A DNA stretch of 64,000 nt from Pseudomonas sp. CCI4.2 (GTDB taxonomy: Bacteria > Pseudomonadota > Gammaproteobacteria > Pseudomonadales > Pseudomonadaceae): contig NZ_CP133781.1 of NCBI RefSeq assembly GCF_034350045.1, positions 4,886,501 to 4,950,500 on the forward strand, given 5' to 3'. The position numbers and the translations under genes were made by a program. Each line of letters begins with the position of its first letter. The stretch's first letter is position 1. Shown in pieces: positions 33,255 through 41,976 of the stretch. The notes beneath the pieces were generated by a model that worked only from the letters and a program-made list of their open reading frames with translations, was not told the DNA's origin and searched no databases.

Positions 33255-35333
33255 ATGCCCTACGCCCCCGAAGTCAAAGACGCCGCCAAACGCCTGTATT
33301 TGCGCCGCTATAAGCCACGCGAAATCCAGGCACAACTGCACCTGCCCAACATCCGCATCGTCTATTACTGGATCGCCAAAGGCGGTTGGGATGACCTGCT
33401 CACGGATGAAGAACCGTTGAGCGCGGTCAGCCGGCGCATCACCCTAATCCTGGAAAAGAAAGAAGGCCTGGCCAAGGTCGACCTGGACGAACTGGATCGG
33501 CTGATCCAGGTACGCGGGCGCTTGCAGACCCAAACGGCCAAACCCGCCCCGCGCCCTGCAGACGACCTCGAACCTCCCCCGGTATCGCAGCAACGCCGCG
33601 ATCACGCAGACCGCACCCGCCGCCATGATCGGGACACCCAAAAAAAAGAAAAAAAGAAGACTTTAAAAAACGATATCTCGCACCTGACTGAAGTGGACTT
33701 TCTGGAGAAGTTCGTCAGTCGGCTGTTTGGCTACCAAAAGGAGTTGTTTGCCGCCAAACAGAACCCGCTGACCCGGCGCATTCGTAACGTGCTCAAGGCG
33801 CGCCAGACGGGACTGACCTATTACTTTGCCGGCGAAGCGTTCATGGACGCGGTGTTGACCGCTGACAACCAGATGTTCCTGTCGGCCAGCCGGGCCCAGT
33901 CCGAGATTTTTCGTAACTACATCATCAAGTTTGCCCGCGAGTGGTTTGGTTTGGAGCTGACCGGCAACCCGATTATCTTGAGCAACGGCGCCGAGCTGCG
34001 GTTCTTGAGCACGAACAGCAGTACCGCCCAAGGGCACCACGGACACGTATATGTGGATGAGTATTTCTGGATCCGCGACTTTGAAAAACTCAACACCCTG
34101 TCCGGGGCCATGGCTACCCACAAAAAGTGGCGCAAGACGTACTTCTCAACCCCGAGCGCGGTCAGCCACCAGGCGTACCCGTTCTGGACGGGCGACACGT
34201 TCCGCCGTGGCAAACACAAGGCGGCGAGTCAGTCGTTCCCGAGCGCGGAGGAGTTACGCCGGGGCACGCTGTGTCCGGACGGTCAATGGCGCAAGGTCAT
34301 CACCATCCACGACGCCATTGCCGGCGGCTGTGATCTGTTCGACCTGGAGCAACTGCGCCTGGAGAACTCCGACGACCAGTTCAACCAGCTGTATTTGTGC
34401 CAGTTCATCGACAGCACGCAGAGCGCGTTCAACTTGGCGGACCTGGAGAAGTGTTACTCGGACCTGACCCTGTGGACCGATTACAACTCGGACCCCAAGT
34501 GCGATCAGCCCTTTGGCAATGCACCGGTGTGGATTGGATACGACCCCAGCCGCACCCGCGACGACGCGTCGTGCGTGGTGGTGGCGCCGCCGCTCGAACC
34601 AGGGGGCAAGTTTCGGATTCTGGAAAAGCACTCCTGGCGCGGTCACTCGTTTACCTACCAGGCGGCGCAAGTCAAAAAGCTCACCGAACGGTTCAACGTG
34701 CAGCACATCGGCATCGACATCACCGGGGTGGGTTACGGGGTGTTTGACCTGGTACGGGACTTTTACGCTCGGGCCACACCGATCCACTACAGCCTGGAAA
34801 CCAAGAACACCTTGGTGCTCAAGGCGCAGGACACCATTCAGGGCCGACGCATTGAGTGGGACGCGGACTGGAACGACATAGCCTCGGCCTTCCTGACCAT
34901 CAAGCGTGGCGCCACCGGCAGTGGCCAGATCACCTACAGCGCCTCACGCACCGACGCCACTGGCCACGCGGACGTCGCCTGGGCGGTGATGCACGCACTC
35001 GCCAATGAACCCCTCAACATTCACAAAAAGCGCAAAAGTCGCTGGTCAACCGTAGAAGGCACCCATGCACGATCACACGCAGGACAATCCGGCGAATCCG
35101 GTTCATCAGGGCTCCGCGCCCAACGACAAAAACCAAAAGACGCGGGCCTTCAGTTTTGGAACGCCCGAGTCGGTGCTGACCAGCAACATGGGCGACTACC
35201 TAGGCGTGTTCGCCAGCGAAGACGGGCGGATTTACACCCCACCGGTGTCGCGGATCGGTCTGGCCAAGCTGCTGCGGGCCAACGCGCACCACGGCACCAT
35301 CCCCCGGTTCAAGCGCAACCTGCTGCTGCGTAA
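33255..35333 (+). CDS. P: Terminase ATPase subunit (gpP-like), with run-on C-terminus
   Basis: A 692-residue frame. Residues 1-600 are the large terminase: N-terminal helix-turn-helix (YKPREIQAQLHLPNIRIVYY), ATPase segment (RNVLKARQTGLTYYFAGEAF, the atypical Walker A of gpP), HHGHVYVDEYFWIRDF (Walker B), then a nuclease domain with WIGYDPSRTRDDAS. After MHALANEPLNIHKKRKSRWS, where the family normally ends, no stop occurs. The frame continues 90 codons through the portal gene with an arginine-rich, low-information tail. The usual stop seems to have been lost by mutation or a small indel; a sequencing error is possible. Confidence 0.88.
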   Translation: MPYAPEVKDAAKRLYLRRYKPREIQAQLHLPNIRIVYYWIAKGGWDDLLTDEEPLSAVSRRITLILEKKEGLAKVDLDELDRLIQVRGRLQTQTAKPAPRPADDLEPPPVSQQRRDHADRTRRHDRDTQKKEKKKTLKNDISHLTEVDFLEKFVSRLFGYQKELFAAKQNPLTRRIRNVLKARQTGLTYYFAGEAFMDAVLTADNQMFLSASRAQSEIFRNYIIKFAREWFGLELTGNPIILSNGAELRFLSTNSSTAQGHHGHVYVDEYFWIRDFEKLNTLSGAMATHKKWRKTYFSTPSAVSHQAYPFWTGDTFRRGKHKAASQSFPSAEELRRGTLCPDGQWRKVITIHDAIAGGCDLFDLEQLRLENSDDQFNQLYLCQFIDSTQSAFNLADLEKCYSDLTLWTDYNSDPKCDQPFGNAPVWIGYDPSRTRDDASCVVVAPPLEPGGKFRILEKHSWRGHSFTYQAAQVKKLTERFNVQHIGIDITGVGYGVFDLVRDFYARATPIHYSLETKNTLVLKAQDTIQGRRIEWDADWNDIASAFLTIKRGATGSGQITYSASRTDATGHADVAWAVMHALANEPLNIHKKRKSRWSTVEGTHARSHAGQSGESGSSGLRAQRQKPKDAGLQFWNARVGADQQHGRLPRRVRQRRRADLHPTGVADRSGQAAAGQRAPRHHPPVQAQPAAA

Positions 35334-36099
35334 TTTTATTCCGTCCGCCGGCTGCAGTGCTCATACCATGGGCCGCGCAGCTTTGGACTTCATGGTGTTT
35401 GGCGAGGCGTATTTCCAGCGGCTCACCAACGTGATCGGCCAAGTCCTGGAGCTGCGGCATTTGCCAGCGATTAACATGCGTCGAAAAGTGGGGGGAGACT
35501 TTGTGATGCTGTTGCCGAACGGCAAAGAGCTGCACTTTGAAAAGGACCAGGTCGAACACGTGATGGACTACGACGTGGAACAAAGCATTTACGGAGTGCC
35601 CGATTACCTGGGCGGGATGCATGCCCTGCTGCTCAACGAGTCGGCCACCTTGTTCCGGCGCCGGTACTACAACAACGGTGCCCACGCTGGTTTCATTTTC
35701 TACACCAACGACCCAGACCTGTCGGAAGAGGATGAGATCAAGCTCAAAAGCCAGATCAGTGCCAGTAAGGGAGTCGGTAACTTCCGGTCGATGTTTGTGA
35801 ATATTCCGGGCGGCAGCGACAAAGGTATTCAGATTATTCCGATCGGCGATATCGCCACCAAGGACGAGTTTGAACGGGTCAAGACCATCACCCGCAACGA
35901 CGTGATCGCGGCTTGGCGGATGAACCCGGCGCTTGCTGGTGTCATGCCAGAGAACGCTGCCGGCTTTGGAGACATTGAAAAGATTGACCGGGTCTACACT
36001 AATAACGAAATTCGTCCCATCAGTCAGTTATTTAATCAGCTGAATGGGACGTTACGGACCGACAGGCGATTCGCTTGGAAAGATGCTGAAACCATATAA
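35065..36099 (+). CDS. Q: Portal protein (gpQ-like)
   Basis: A 344-residue portal subunit forming the dodecamer through which DNA enters and leaves the head. Conserved blocks: AFSFGTPESVLTSNMGDYLG, VFGEAYFQRLTNVIGQVLEL, YGVPDYLGGMHALLLNESAT, FRRRYYNNGAHAGFIFYTND and NDVIAAWRMNPALAGVMPEN. Length and end (RRFAWKD) are normal. Its first 269 bases overlap the run-on end of the terminase frame. Confidence 0.92.
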   Translation: MHDHTQDNPANPVHQGSAPNDKNQKTRAFSFGTPESVLTSNMGDYLGVFASEDGRIYTPPVSRIGLAKLLRANAHHGTIPRFKRNLLLRNFIPSAGCSAHTMGRAALDFMVFGEAYFQRLTNVIGQVLELRHLPAINMRRKVGGDFVMLLPNGKELHFEKDQVEHVMDYDVEQSIYGVPDYLGGMHALLLNESATLFRRRYYNNGAHAGFIFYTNDPDLSEEDEIKLKSQISASKGVGNFRSMFVNIPGGSDKGIQIIPIGDIATKDEFERVKTITRNDVIAAWRMNPALAGVMPENAAGFGDIEKIDRVYTNNEIRPISQLFNQLNGTLRTDRRFAWKDAETI

Positions 36100-36186
36100 C
36101 CAACACTACATGTAGCGCTTGGAAGAAAGATTAACACTACATATTGTGGCAGTATGGAGGCATTGGACGCCCTGGGGAGGGACACA

Positions 36187-36444
36187 ATGCGAGTCGAATG
36201 CAAATGCGGGCACAAGGGTCGGATCGCTTCCAGGGAGAAGTTATCGACGGAGTTTGCGAAGCTGTACTGTCAATGCCTCAACGCAAAATGCGGACACACC
36301 TGGGTCGCCAACTTGACCTTTTCTCACACGCTGAGCCCGTCAGCCGAGTTATTTGAGAGAGTGCTGCTCGATCATTTGAAAGAGATGCCCAGAGCAAAAC
36401 AGAGGGAACTGTTCGAACAGCTTGGGGCGCAAGCGGGCGTGTGA
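36187..36444 (+). CDS. ogr: Ogr/Delta-type zinc-finger late-gene activator
   Basis: An 85-residue activator starting MRVECKCGHKGRI, with a GGGAGGG eight bases upstream. Metal ligands are arranged as C-x-C ... YCQCLNAKCGHTW, which fits the Ogr pattern of a first Cys pair and then C-x4-C. Ogr-type proteins bind upstream of late promoters and recruit RNA polymerase. It follows the portal gene as in P2-like phages and should turn on the head and tail operons. Confidence 0.82.
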   Translation: MRVECKCGHKGRIASREKLSTEFAKLYCQCLNAKCGHTWVANLTFSHTLSPSAELFERVLLDHLKEMPRAKQRELFEQLGAQAGV

Positions 36445-36510
36445 GATGCAAACCGCCGACCCAGAACGTCGGCGATGGAAAGAACGAAAATGGTTCGGGC
36501 AAAACGATTG

Positions 36511-36696
36511 TCAGCGGTCTTTTGATCTTTCTGAGTGAGCGGCAAGTACCTCAGAAAGCCTGCGGAGCTGACCTTGATCCTGTCCACTCAACGTTCGGTA
36601 AAAGCCAATTAGACGGCGTTCTGCTTTGGTGAGCCCAAACCATTCGAACTCGCCAAACCCAAAGCAAACGAGCAGTTTTTTGATGCGATCCAACAT
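36511..36696 (-). CDS. Small prophage protein, unknown
   Basis: A 61-residue protein from the ATG at 36696 (MLDRIKKLLVCFGFGEFEWF, GLTKAERRLIGFYRTLSGQD), basic and helical. The frame extends to 36750 but the extra 18 codons look random. It lies between ogr and the repressor gene, on the repressor strand, so it is probably expressed in the lysogen. No family known. Confidence 0.5.
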   Translation of the reverse strand: MLDRIKKLLVCFGFGEFEWFGLTKAERRLIGFYRTLSGQDQGQLRRLSEVLAAHSERSKDR

Positions 36697-36782
36697 GCTT
36701 GGTACTCCATGACTGCATTGCTGAATCAGTGTTTTGGAGTAAGAGAGCACTAATGCCCAACACGCTTTTGTTACGAGTTAAG

Positions 36783-37124
36783 TCATCCTTTAGCGGCGTC
36801 ATCTGCCATGGCTCTCAAAAATCGACGTATCGCCTTCTGATCATCGTCCGGAATGCTTCTGTACTGGTTAATCAACTCCTCCTCTCCAGCTGTAATCAGT
36901 TGGCCAAGTGGCGTAGATCTGCGCCCGGTCAACACAAAACCAGCGTCCACACCGTTTTCCTCAAGCGCAGCGACGTAGCGAAGGTCGAGCGAGTTAGCCC
37001 CCAATTCATAGTTCTTTTGCGTGCCCCTACTGACTCGCAGAAGTGCTCCAAACTCCGTTTGAGTCAGTCTTAAACGCTCTCGTTCTTCCCGAAGGCGTTC
37101 ACCAACCTGATCCGCTATGAGCAT
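36783..37124 (-). CDS. XRE-family phage repressor (C-type)
   Basis: A 113-residue lysogeny repressor. Helix-turn-helix at residues 8-62: GERLREERERLRLTQTEFGA, LLRVSRGTQKNYELGANSLD and LRYVAALEENGVDAGFVLTG. The C-terminal part (LGQLITAGEEELINQYRSIP, DDDQKAIRRFLRAMADDAAK) is a dimerisation helix pair, with no LexA-like protease domain. Induction would therefore need another signal than RecA-driven self-cleavage. Starts further upstream (MSMLVIKK) are possible. It faces the Cro-like gene across a 92-base operator region. Confidence 0.85.
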   Translation of the reverse strand: MLIADQVGERLREERERLRLTQTEFGALLRVSRGTQKNYELGANSLDLRYVAALEENGVDAGFVLTGRRSTPLGQLITAGEEELINQYRSIPDDDQKAIRRFLRAMADDAAKG

Positions 37125-37216
37125 TTTTTTAATCACCAGCATTGACATGAATAAATTTTTGACCAAGAATCGCCACAGAGAGACGCAACCAAACACAACT
37201 CAACAGAGTACGCACT
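37125..37216. promoter_or_regulatory. Repressor/Cro intergenic switch region
   Basis: Rightward -35 TTGACA (37142-37147) and -10 AAGAAT (37165-37170) are 17 bases apart and point to the Cro-like gene. A second TTGAC word follows at 37160. This short A/T-rich segment is where repressor and Cro would compete. Confidence 0.5.
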
Positions 37217-37417
37217 ATGCCCGCCACCATTACAGCCGAGCAAGCCCGTGAGGGTCTGAATTACAAAGGAATGAGTATTGCTGAGTTCAGCCGCAAACAC
37301 GGACTGAACAAAAATTTAGTCAGCGACCTATTGAACGGCCGGATCAAAGGTCGCCGTGGGGAGGCGCATCGCGCCGCCGTGCTACTCAGGATCAAAGACG
37401 GCGTAATCGAACAGTAA
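37217..37417 (+). CDS. Cro-like DNA-binding protein
   Basis: A 66-residue protein with a helix-turn-helix (MSIAEFSRKHGLNKNLVSDL, LNGRIKGRRGEAHRAAVLLR). It is the first gene right of the switch and opposite to the repressor, the Cro position. It presumably shuts off the repressor and lowers early transcription in lytic growth. Confidence 0.78.
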   Translation: MPATITAEQAREGLNYKGMSIAEFSRKHGLNKNLVSDLLNGRIKGRRGEAHRAAVLLRIKDGVIEQ

Positions 37418-37446
37418 GCGCACTTACTAGCAGGGAACAGCAGAAC

Positions 37447-37926
37447 ATGAAAAGCCCCATTCTAAATACACGCCGGCAAGTCGTTAGCGCGATCATCTGC
37501 AGCTATCCAGGCGGACGAGAATGCGCAGCAGCCCGTATCGGCCTGGCGTTAAAGAAGTTTGATAATCACGCCTACGAGAACAATAGCAGTCGCCCTTTGA
37601 CTGATACCCAGCTCTACCAGCTAGAGCAGGAAGCAGGCACACAGTATTTCCCAAACTACGTTGCAGCAATGTACAGCGGCTTGTTCGTTCCTGTTGCGGA
37701 GCCAGACACTTTGGATAATGTCGAGATGTACACCCTCTCTGTCCAAACGGCCGCAAAGCGTGGATGCGTAGACACGGAAATAGCCAAAGCGCTTGAGGAT
37801 GGTTGCATCAACGATATCGAAGCAGAACAGATCTTCAATGCACACAATCTTCACATGGCAGCCCGTCACGTCGAGGTGCTTGCTGCGATTGATCTTTACC
37901 GTAAAAAGTCAGGGCCTGCTCAATGA
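37447..37926 (+). CDS. CII/YmfL-like phage regulatory protein
   Basis: A 159-residue protein (ARIGLALKKFDNHAYENNSS, RPLTDTQLYQLEQEAG) resembling the CP76/YmfL regulators found second in the early operon of P2-like and lambdoid prophages. The N-terminus looks like a CII-type helix-turn-helix. It ends overlapping the next gene (ATGA). Role in the lysis-lysogeny choice is inferred from place. Confidence 0.65.
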   Translation: MKSPILNTRRQVVSAIICSYPGGRECAAARIGLALKKFDNHAYENNSSRPLTDTQLYQLEQEAGTQYFPNYVAAMYSGLFVPVAEPDTLDNVEMYTLSVQTAAKRGCVDTEIAKALEDGCINDIEAEQIFNAHNLHMAARHVEVLAAIDLYRKKSGPAQ

Positions 37927-38288
37927 ACGGTCTACCTGCGGTCCAGGAATACCAAGACATGCTGAAAGCGTCCGCACTTTCGTTTCTAAAGCGTCATCAA
38001 GGCGAGCATTTGGGGGAACCGGTAAAACTTCTGGATCGAGCAATCAATCACCTGGTTTCTAGCTTTAACGAAACTGAATCGGCTGCGATCAAGCTTGTGT
38101 CATTGGCATTTATCGACCTGACTGGAATCTCACTTCGTCAGCGTATTGACTTGGACTACAGCACCGATACCACCGTCGTTGTGCGTGATCCGGTCAAGGG
38201 TCTGAGCTGGGCCATCCCGGTCGACCTGATCTATGACCGGATCATCAAGGCGCCGGATGCTGGGCGTCTTCGCTTAACTCTCCACTAA
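37923..38288 (+). CDS. Early-region prophage protein, unknown
   Basis: A 121-residue protein (NGLPAVQEYQDMLKASALSF, AIKLVSLAFIDLTGISLRQR), mixed alpha/beta, with no motif I can name. It is translationally coupled to the CII-like gene. A small hairpin (CCCACA-CCC-TGTGGG, 38313-38327) follows it, so the operon may be partly attenuated here. Confidence 0.55.
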   Translation: MNGLPAVQEYQDMLKASALSFLKRHQGEHLGEPVKLLDRAINHLVSSFNETESAAIKLVSLAFIDLTGISLRQRIDLDYSTDTTVVVRDPVKGLSWAIPVDLIYDRIIKAPDAGRLRLTLH

Positions 38289-38362
38289 CACCTACCCCAA
38301 CAAACCGCCCGCCCCACACCCTGTGGGTATGGGTGAGCTGCGTCCGTGATTGAGGTTTGAAG

Positions 38363-38608
38363 ATGGAAAACGCTATGAACATCAACGCAAAACTGACCCC
38401 AGAAGAGGGCAAAGCACTTCTGTTCAATCTGCGCGAACAATACCGTCTCCTCTTCAATGACCTTTGGTACGCAGATCAATATCGCTTGATTCCTGACGGC
38501 TTACGGCACGGATCAATTCTCGCTGATAGCCCGGTTATGGCAGCTCAGAAACGTCTGATCGGCGCCCTCACCCACGGCCTCGGCCTTAGTCTGAAAGCAG
38601 TGAAATAA
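38363..38608 (+). CDS. Early-region prophage protein, unknown
   Basis: An 81-residue protein from ATG 38363 with GAGG nine bases upstream (MNINAKLTPEEGKALLFNLR, YADQYRLIPDGLRHGSILAD). It is helical, with no known family. Its stop lies just before the start of the helicase gene, so the two are in one operon. An accessory role in replication is only a guess. Confidence 0.55.
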   Translation: MENAMNINAKLTPEEGKALLFNLREQYRLLFNDLWYADQYRLIPDGLRHGSILADSPVMAAQKRLIGALTHGLGLSLKAVK

Positions 38609-38610
38609 CC

Positions 38611-41313
38611 ATGAGAGACGATCTGCGTCACGATGTTTTACAGCGTCTCGAGTCCGACTACGGACTCAGACATCGCAGCGGTACTGACTACATGCGTGGC
38701 GGTACTTGCCCGAATTGCAATCAAAAGACTCTCTTCACGCGGTTTTCTGCACCTTGGTTGGTTATTTGCGGTCGCCCTGAAAAGTGCAAACACACCATGC
38801 CCGTCAAGGAGATTTATAACGATCTTTTTGAAGACTGGAGCAAGCGCGCACCGGCAACAAATGACCAGCCAAACGCGACGGCGCGAGCCTATCTGGAGTT
38901 CGCTCGCGGATTTCGATTTGAGGTTGTTACCGGCTGGTTCAGCCAGGAGAGCTATTTCTCTCCTGAAGTGAATGCCGGTAGTGCAACGGTGCGCTTCATC
39001 CTTGAGAAAGGCGGTTATTGGGAACGCTTGATTGATCAACCTCACCGTTTCGGCAAGAAAAAAGCTCGATTCAAGCCTGGGGAAAGTTACAAGGGCGTTT
39101 GGTGGTGCCCTCCGTGCGTCGATCTGCTTGAGGTTGAAGAGCTCTGGATCACCGAAGGAATTTTCGACGCAATAGCGCTTATCCATAACGACATCGCCGC
39201 AGTGGCGGCTATGTCATCCAATGCCTTCCCAGAAGAGTCGCTTAAGAAACTTATTGAATTACGTGCTGCCAATTTGCCAACACTCGTATGGGCGCCAGAC
39301 AACGAGCCTGAGGCGTGCAATTACGCGCAACGCTGGGTTCGTCTTGCCCGCGAAATGGGCTTTACCTGCAGAGCAGCGTTAATCCCTCAGCCTGGCCGCA
39401 AAGTTGACTGGAATGACTTGCATCAGCGCTGGCAGTTCGAAGACGACGAACAAAAGCGTAATCATAGACGCAAGCGTGATTTGGAAGCCGCTCGCCACCA
39501 AGGTGATTTGATGGTGGCTGAATCGCCTCGCGATAAAGCGATGTTGATTTACACCTGGGAAGAAAATGGCGCGGAATTCCACTTCGATTTTGCCAACCGT
39601 TTGTACTGGGCAAAATTCGACCTGCACAAGTTGGACGACGAGCAGAAGAAGATTTTCAAAAGTGAGAATCACGACGACCAGTTGCTCAATAGCAAAGGAG
39701 CCAGGCTCAAAGCACTGGATACTGCTTGTTCTTTGAAGCTGTTGGCCAATTGCAACTTCAACACGTTGTACAAGCAATTAAATGAGTCAACGGGTGAAGC
39801 TTGGTATTACGTCCGCATAAATCCGCCTGGCGATGCGCCCAGCGAAAAAATCACTTTCACTCTTAAACAGTTTGCGTCCAGTAGTGAATTCAAAGCACGC
39901 CTTCTGTACTCCAGCGCTATTTGGCTTGGTGCGCAAAAGCACCTGGATCAGATTTCGATGAAGCAAATCGAGGGGATCAAGACGGTCGAAACCATCGACT
40001 TCGTGGGTTACAGCAAGGATCATGGCGCTTACATTTTTAGCGATTTAGCCTGTCATAACGGAACGGTGTACAAGGCCAATGCGGAGGACTATTTCGAGTT
40101 TGGCAAACGCCGCGTGAAGTGCTTGGTCAAAAACGTAAAGATCAACCCAAAGGCCAGCAGCGATGGCTATCGTGATGAGTGGCTTGCGAAGCTGTGGCTC
40201 TGCTTCGGTGAAAAGGGATTGATCGCATTGACGTATTGGTTCGGTTCGCTGTTCTCAGAGCAGATACGGGCGCAGTACGAAAGTTTTCCATTTTTGGAAG
40301 CAACTGGAGAGCCTGATGCAGGCAAGACCACCTTAATCATGTTCCTTTGGAAACTATTCGGTCGCCACTATGAGGGCTTCGATCCTACCAAAGGCACAGT
40401 AGCAGGACGTAGCCGTTCCATGGGCCAAGTCGCGGGGATGCCTATAGTACTGATTGAAGGCGATCGCAATAGCGACGCGTCAAACACCAAATCGTTCGAT
40501 TGGGATGAGCTCAAAGACTACTTCGGCGGAGGACTGCTGGGCACACGCGGCGTGAAGAACAACACTAACGAAACCTATGAGCCAGAGTTTCGCGGAACAA
40601 TCGTTATCAGCCAGAACGCACCGGTAACGGGCCATGAGGCCATTATTAGTCGGATCGTCAAGCTACACTTCCTCAAGCCCAAAATCACCCCAGAAAGCAG
40701 CGCCGCCGCTGACGCCCTCAATCTGATGGAAATCAACGATGTCAGCAACTTCATCGTTCAGGCGATCAGTCACGAGCCACAGGTAATGGCTCGCTTTTGC
40801 GAGACTTATCCGACTCACCGAGAACAACTTCGCTCGCTGCGTACGCTGGGCTCGGCTCGAATCATCAAGAACCACAGCATGATGCTCGCGCTTGTTGACT
40901 GTCTCGCCCTGGTCCTGCCGCTGAGCGACGCCATGATCAGCGGTACACGCAAAGAAATCGTTGAGATGGCGCACGAACGACAGGCAGCGATCGTCGTAGA
41001 TCCGCCTGAGGTGATCGAGTTCTGGCAAGTCTACGAGTATCTGGAATCACTCACTACTGAACCCCTGGTCAACCACAGCAAGAAGGCTGATGTCATTGCG
41101 ATCAATCTCAATGGGTTCGCAAAAATCGCCTCCGAACACCGTCAGAAGCTGGCCGACATTGGCACCCTGCGCGCCCTGCTACGCGACTGCCGCACGCACA
41201 AACTCATTGATATCAACCGCACCACTTCCAGCGCGATCAGCAGCATTCAACGTCGGAACAATTTGGTGAACCCGCCTCCTGAGTCGGTGAGCTGCTGGCA
41301 ATTCAAGTCTTGA
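38611..41313 (+). CDS. Toprim primase / superfamily 3-type helicase
   Basis: A 900-residue replication protein. Order of parts: N-terminal zinc-binding region (GGTCPNCNQKTLFTRFSAPW, CGRPEKCKH); Toprim-like segment (LWITEGIFDAIALIHNDIAA, with Glu and later WAPDNEP); and an ATPase domain with Walker A LEATGEPDAGKTTLIMFLWK, Walker B-like MPIVLIEGDRNSD and a sensor TIVISQNAPVTG. It replaces P2's rolling-circle gene A, so this prophage probably replicates differently from P2. It is the last large early gene. Confidence 0.82.
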   Translation: MRDDLRHDVLQRLESDYGLRHRSGTDYMRGGTCPNCNQKTLFTRFSAPWLVICGRPEKCKHTMPVKEIYNDLFEDWSKRAPATNDQPNATARAYLEFARGFRFEVVTGWFSQESYFSPEVNAGSATVRFILEKGGYWERLIDQPHRFGKKKARFKPGESYKGVWWCPPCVDLLEVEELWITEGIFDAIALIHNDIAAVAAMSSNAFPEESLKKLIELRAANLPTLVWAPDNEPEACNYAQRWVRLAREMGFTCRAALIPQPGRKVDWNDLHQRWQFEDDEQKRNHRRKRDLEAARHQGDLMVAESPRDKAMLIYTWEENGAEFHFDFANRLYWAKFDLHKLDDEQKKIFKSENHDDQLLNSKGARLKALDTACSLKLLANCNFNTLYKQLNESTGEAWYYVRINPPGDAPSEKITFTLKQFASSSEFKARLLYSSAIWLGAQKHLDQISMKQIEGIKTVETIDFVGYSKDHGAYIFSDLACHNGTVYKANAEDYFEFGKRRVKCLVKNVKINPKASSDGYRDEWLAKLWLCFGEKGLIALTYWFGSLFSEQIRAQYESFPFLEATGEPDAGKTTLIMFLWKLFGRHYEGFDPTKGTVAGRSRSMGQVAGMPIVLIEGDRNSDASNTKSFDWDELKDYFGGGLLGTRGVKNNTNETYEPEFRGTIVISQNAPVTGHEAIISRIVKLHFLKPKITPESSAAADALNLMEINDVSNFIVQAISHEPQVMARFCETYPTHREQLRSLRTLGSARIIKNHSMMLALVDCLALVLPLSDAMISGTRKEIVEMAHERQAAIVVDPPEVIEFWQVYEYLESLTTEPLVNHSKKADVIAINLNGFAKIASEHRQKLADIGTLRALLRDCRTHKLIDINRTTSSAISSIQRRNNLVNPPPESVSCWQFKS

Positions 41314-41314
41314 T

Positions 41315-41437
41315 ATGGAACGACGAGAAATGCAAATTCAAGTGATAAGTGGATCCCTTAGCGATGAAGCATCAGACCTGATTGGGTTCTTAGTCGCAGG
41401 TCTTAAAGAGACAAGCCATGGCTACCCGATAGGTTGA
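41315..41437 (+). CDS. Very short ORF after the helicase gene
   Basis: A 40-codon frame (MERREMQIQVISGSLSDEAS, DLIGFLVAGLKETSHGYPIG) starts two bases after the helicase stop, or at a second ATG at 41330. The ribosome site is weak. It may be a small co-translated protein. Its end overlaps the broken frame at 41418. Confidence 0.35.
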   Translation: MERREMQIQVISGSLSDEASDLIGFLVAGLKETSHGYPIG

Positions 41438-41624
41438 AGGCCTGCTGTTAATTCTGGAAGTGCGCGCCGCTCGAGGCGAGCGGGAGATTCTGGCCATAGA
41501 GTGCAGCCGTGACCAGATTCAGGCGGTGTTGGAATGGCAGTCAGTAACGGAAAATAACGTCGATCTGGAGGACCTGGTGATTCACCTTGTGCGAAAGGAT
41601 CCGGACATAACGAATGCCGATTGA
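41418..41624 (+). pseudogene. Small prophage gene broken by an amber codon
   Basis: ATG GCT ACC CGA is followed by TAG (41430-41432) and then 63 clean codons (VEGLLLILEVRAARGEREIL, AIECSRDQIQAVLEWQSVTE) to TGA at 41622. The clean part has protein-like composition, acidic and helical. Either the gene is dead, the stop is read through, or translation starts at a non-ATG codon after the stop. Confidence 0.4.
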
Positions 41625-41700
41625 AGCTGGAAAGAAATCGCTTCCAAGCCTGACGAATTAAACAACAAATAACGTCATAGTTAGTTTGAGGATTATCACG

Positions 41701-41976
41701 ATGAAAACGCTGTTCGTCCTAATGGCCCAATACAACGGCCAAGCAGTTATCTCTTTAGATCGAGTCTGCAGAGACTATTTCACCCATCTCACCCCTGATA
41801 TGTTTCAGCGTAAAGTAGGGGCTGGGCAGATCAAGATTCCCATAACGCGCATGGAGCCTAGTCAGAAAAGCGCAAAAGGAATTCACATTACAGACCTGTC
41901 GGAATACTTAGATGCCCAACGCGCAGCGGCTGTCAAAGAGAGCAACCAGTTAAACAGCCCGCCACGCAGCAGCTAA
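41701..41976 (+). CDS. PrtN-like protein (pyocin-activator family)
   Basis: A 91-residue protein (MKTLFVLMAQYNGQAVISLD, CRDYFTHLTPDMFQRKVGAG, PITRMEPSQKSAKGIHITDL) very like PrtN, the activator of pyocin genes in P. aeruginosa. GAGG precedes the start by ten bases. The fold is a short winged-helix type, close to excisionases. Position matters: it converges on the integrase gene and overlaps its end by four bases. In such prophages it may be a directionality factor rather than a pyocin activator; this is inference. Confidence 0.82.
   Translation: MKTLFVLMAQYNGQAVISLDRVCRDYFTHLTPDMFQRKVGAGQIKIPITRMEPSQKSAKGIHITDLSEYLDAQRAAAVKESNQLNSPPRSS

Noticed and set aside
38313..38327. Hairpin CCCACA-CCC-TGTGGG as terminator
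   Set aside because: No T-run follows and the operon appears to continue; mentioned only with the gene before it.
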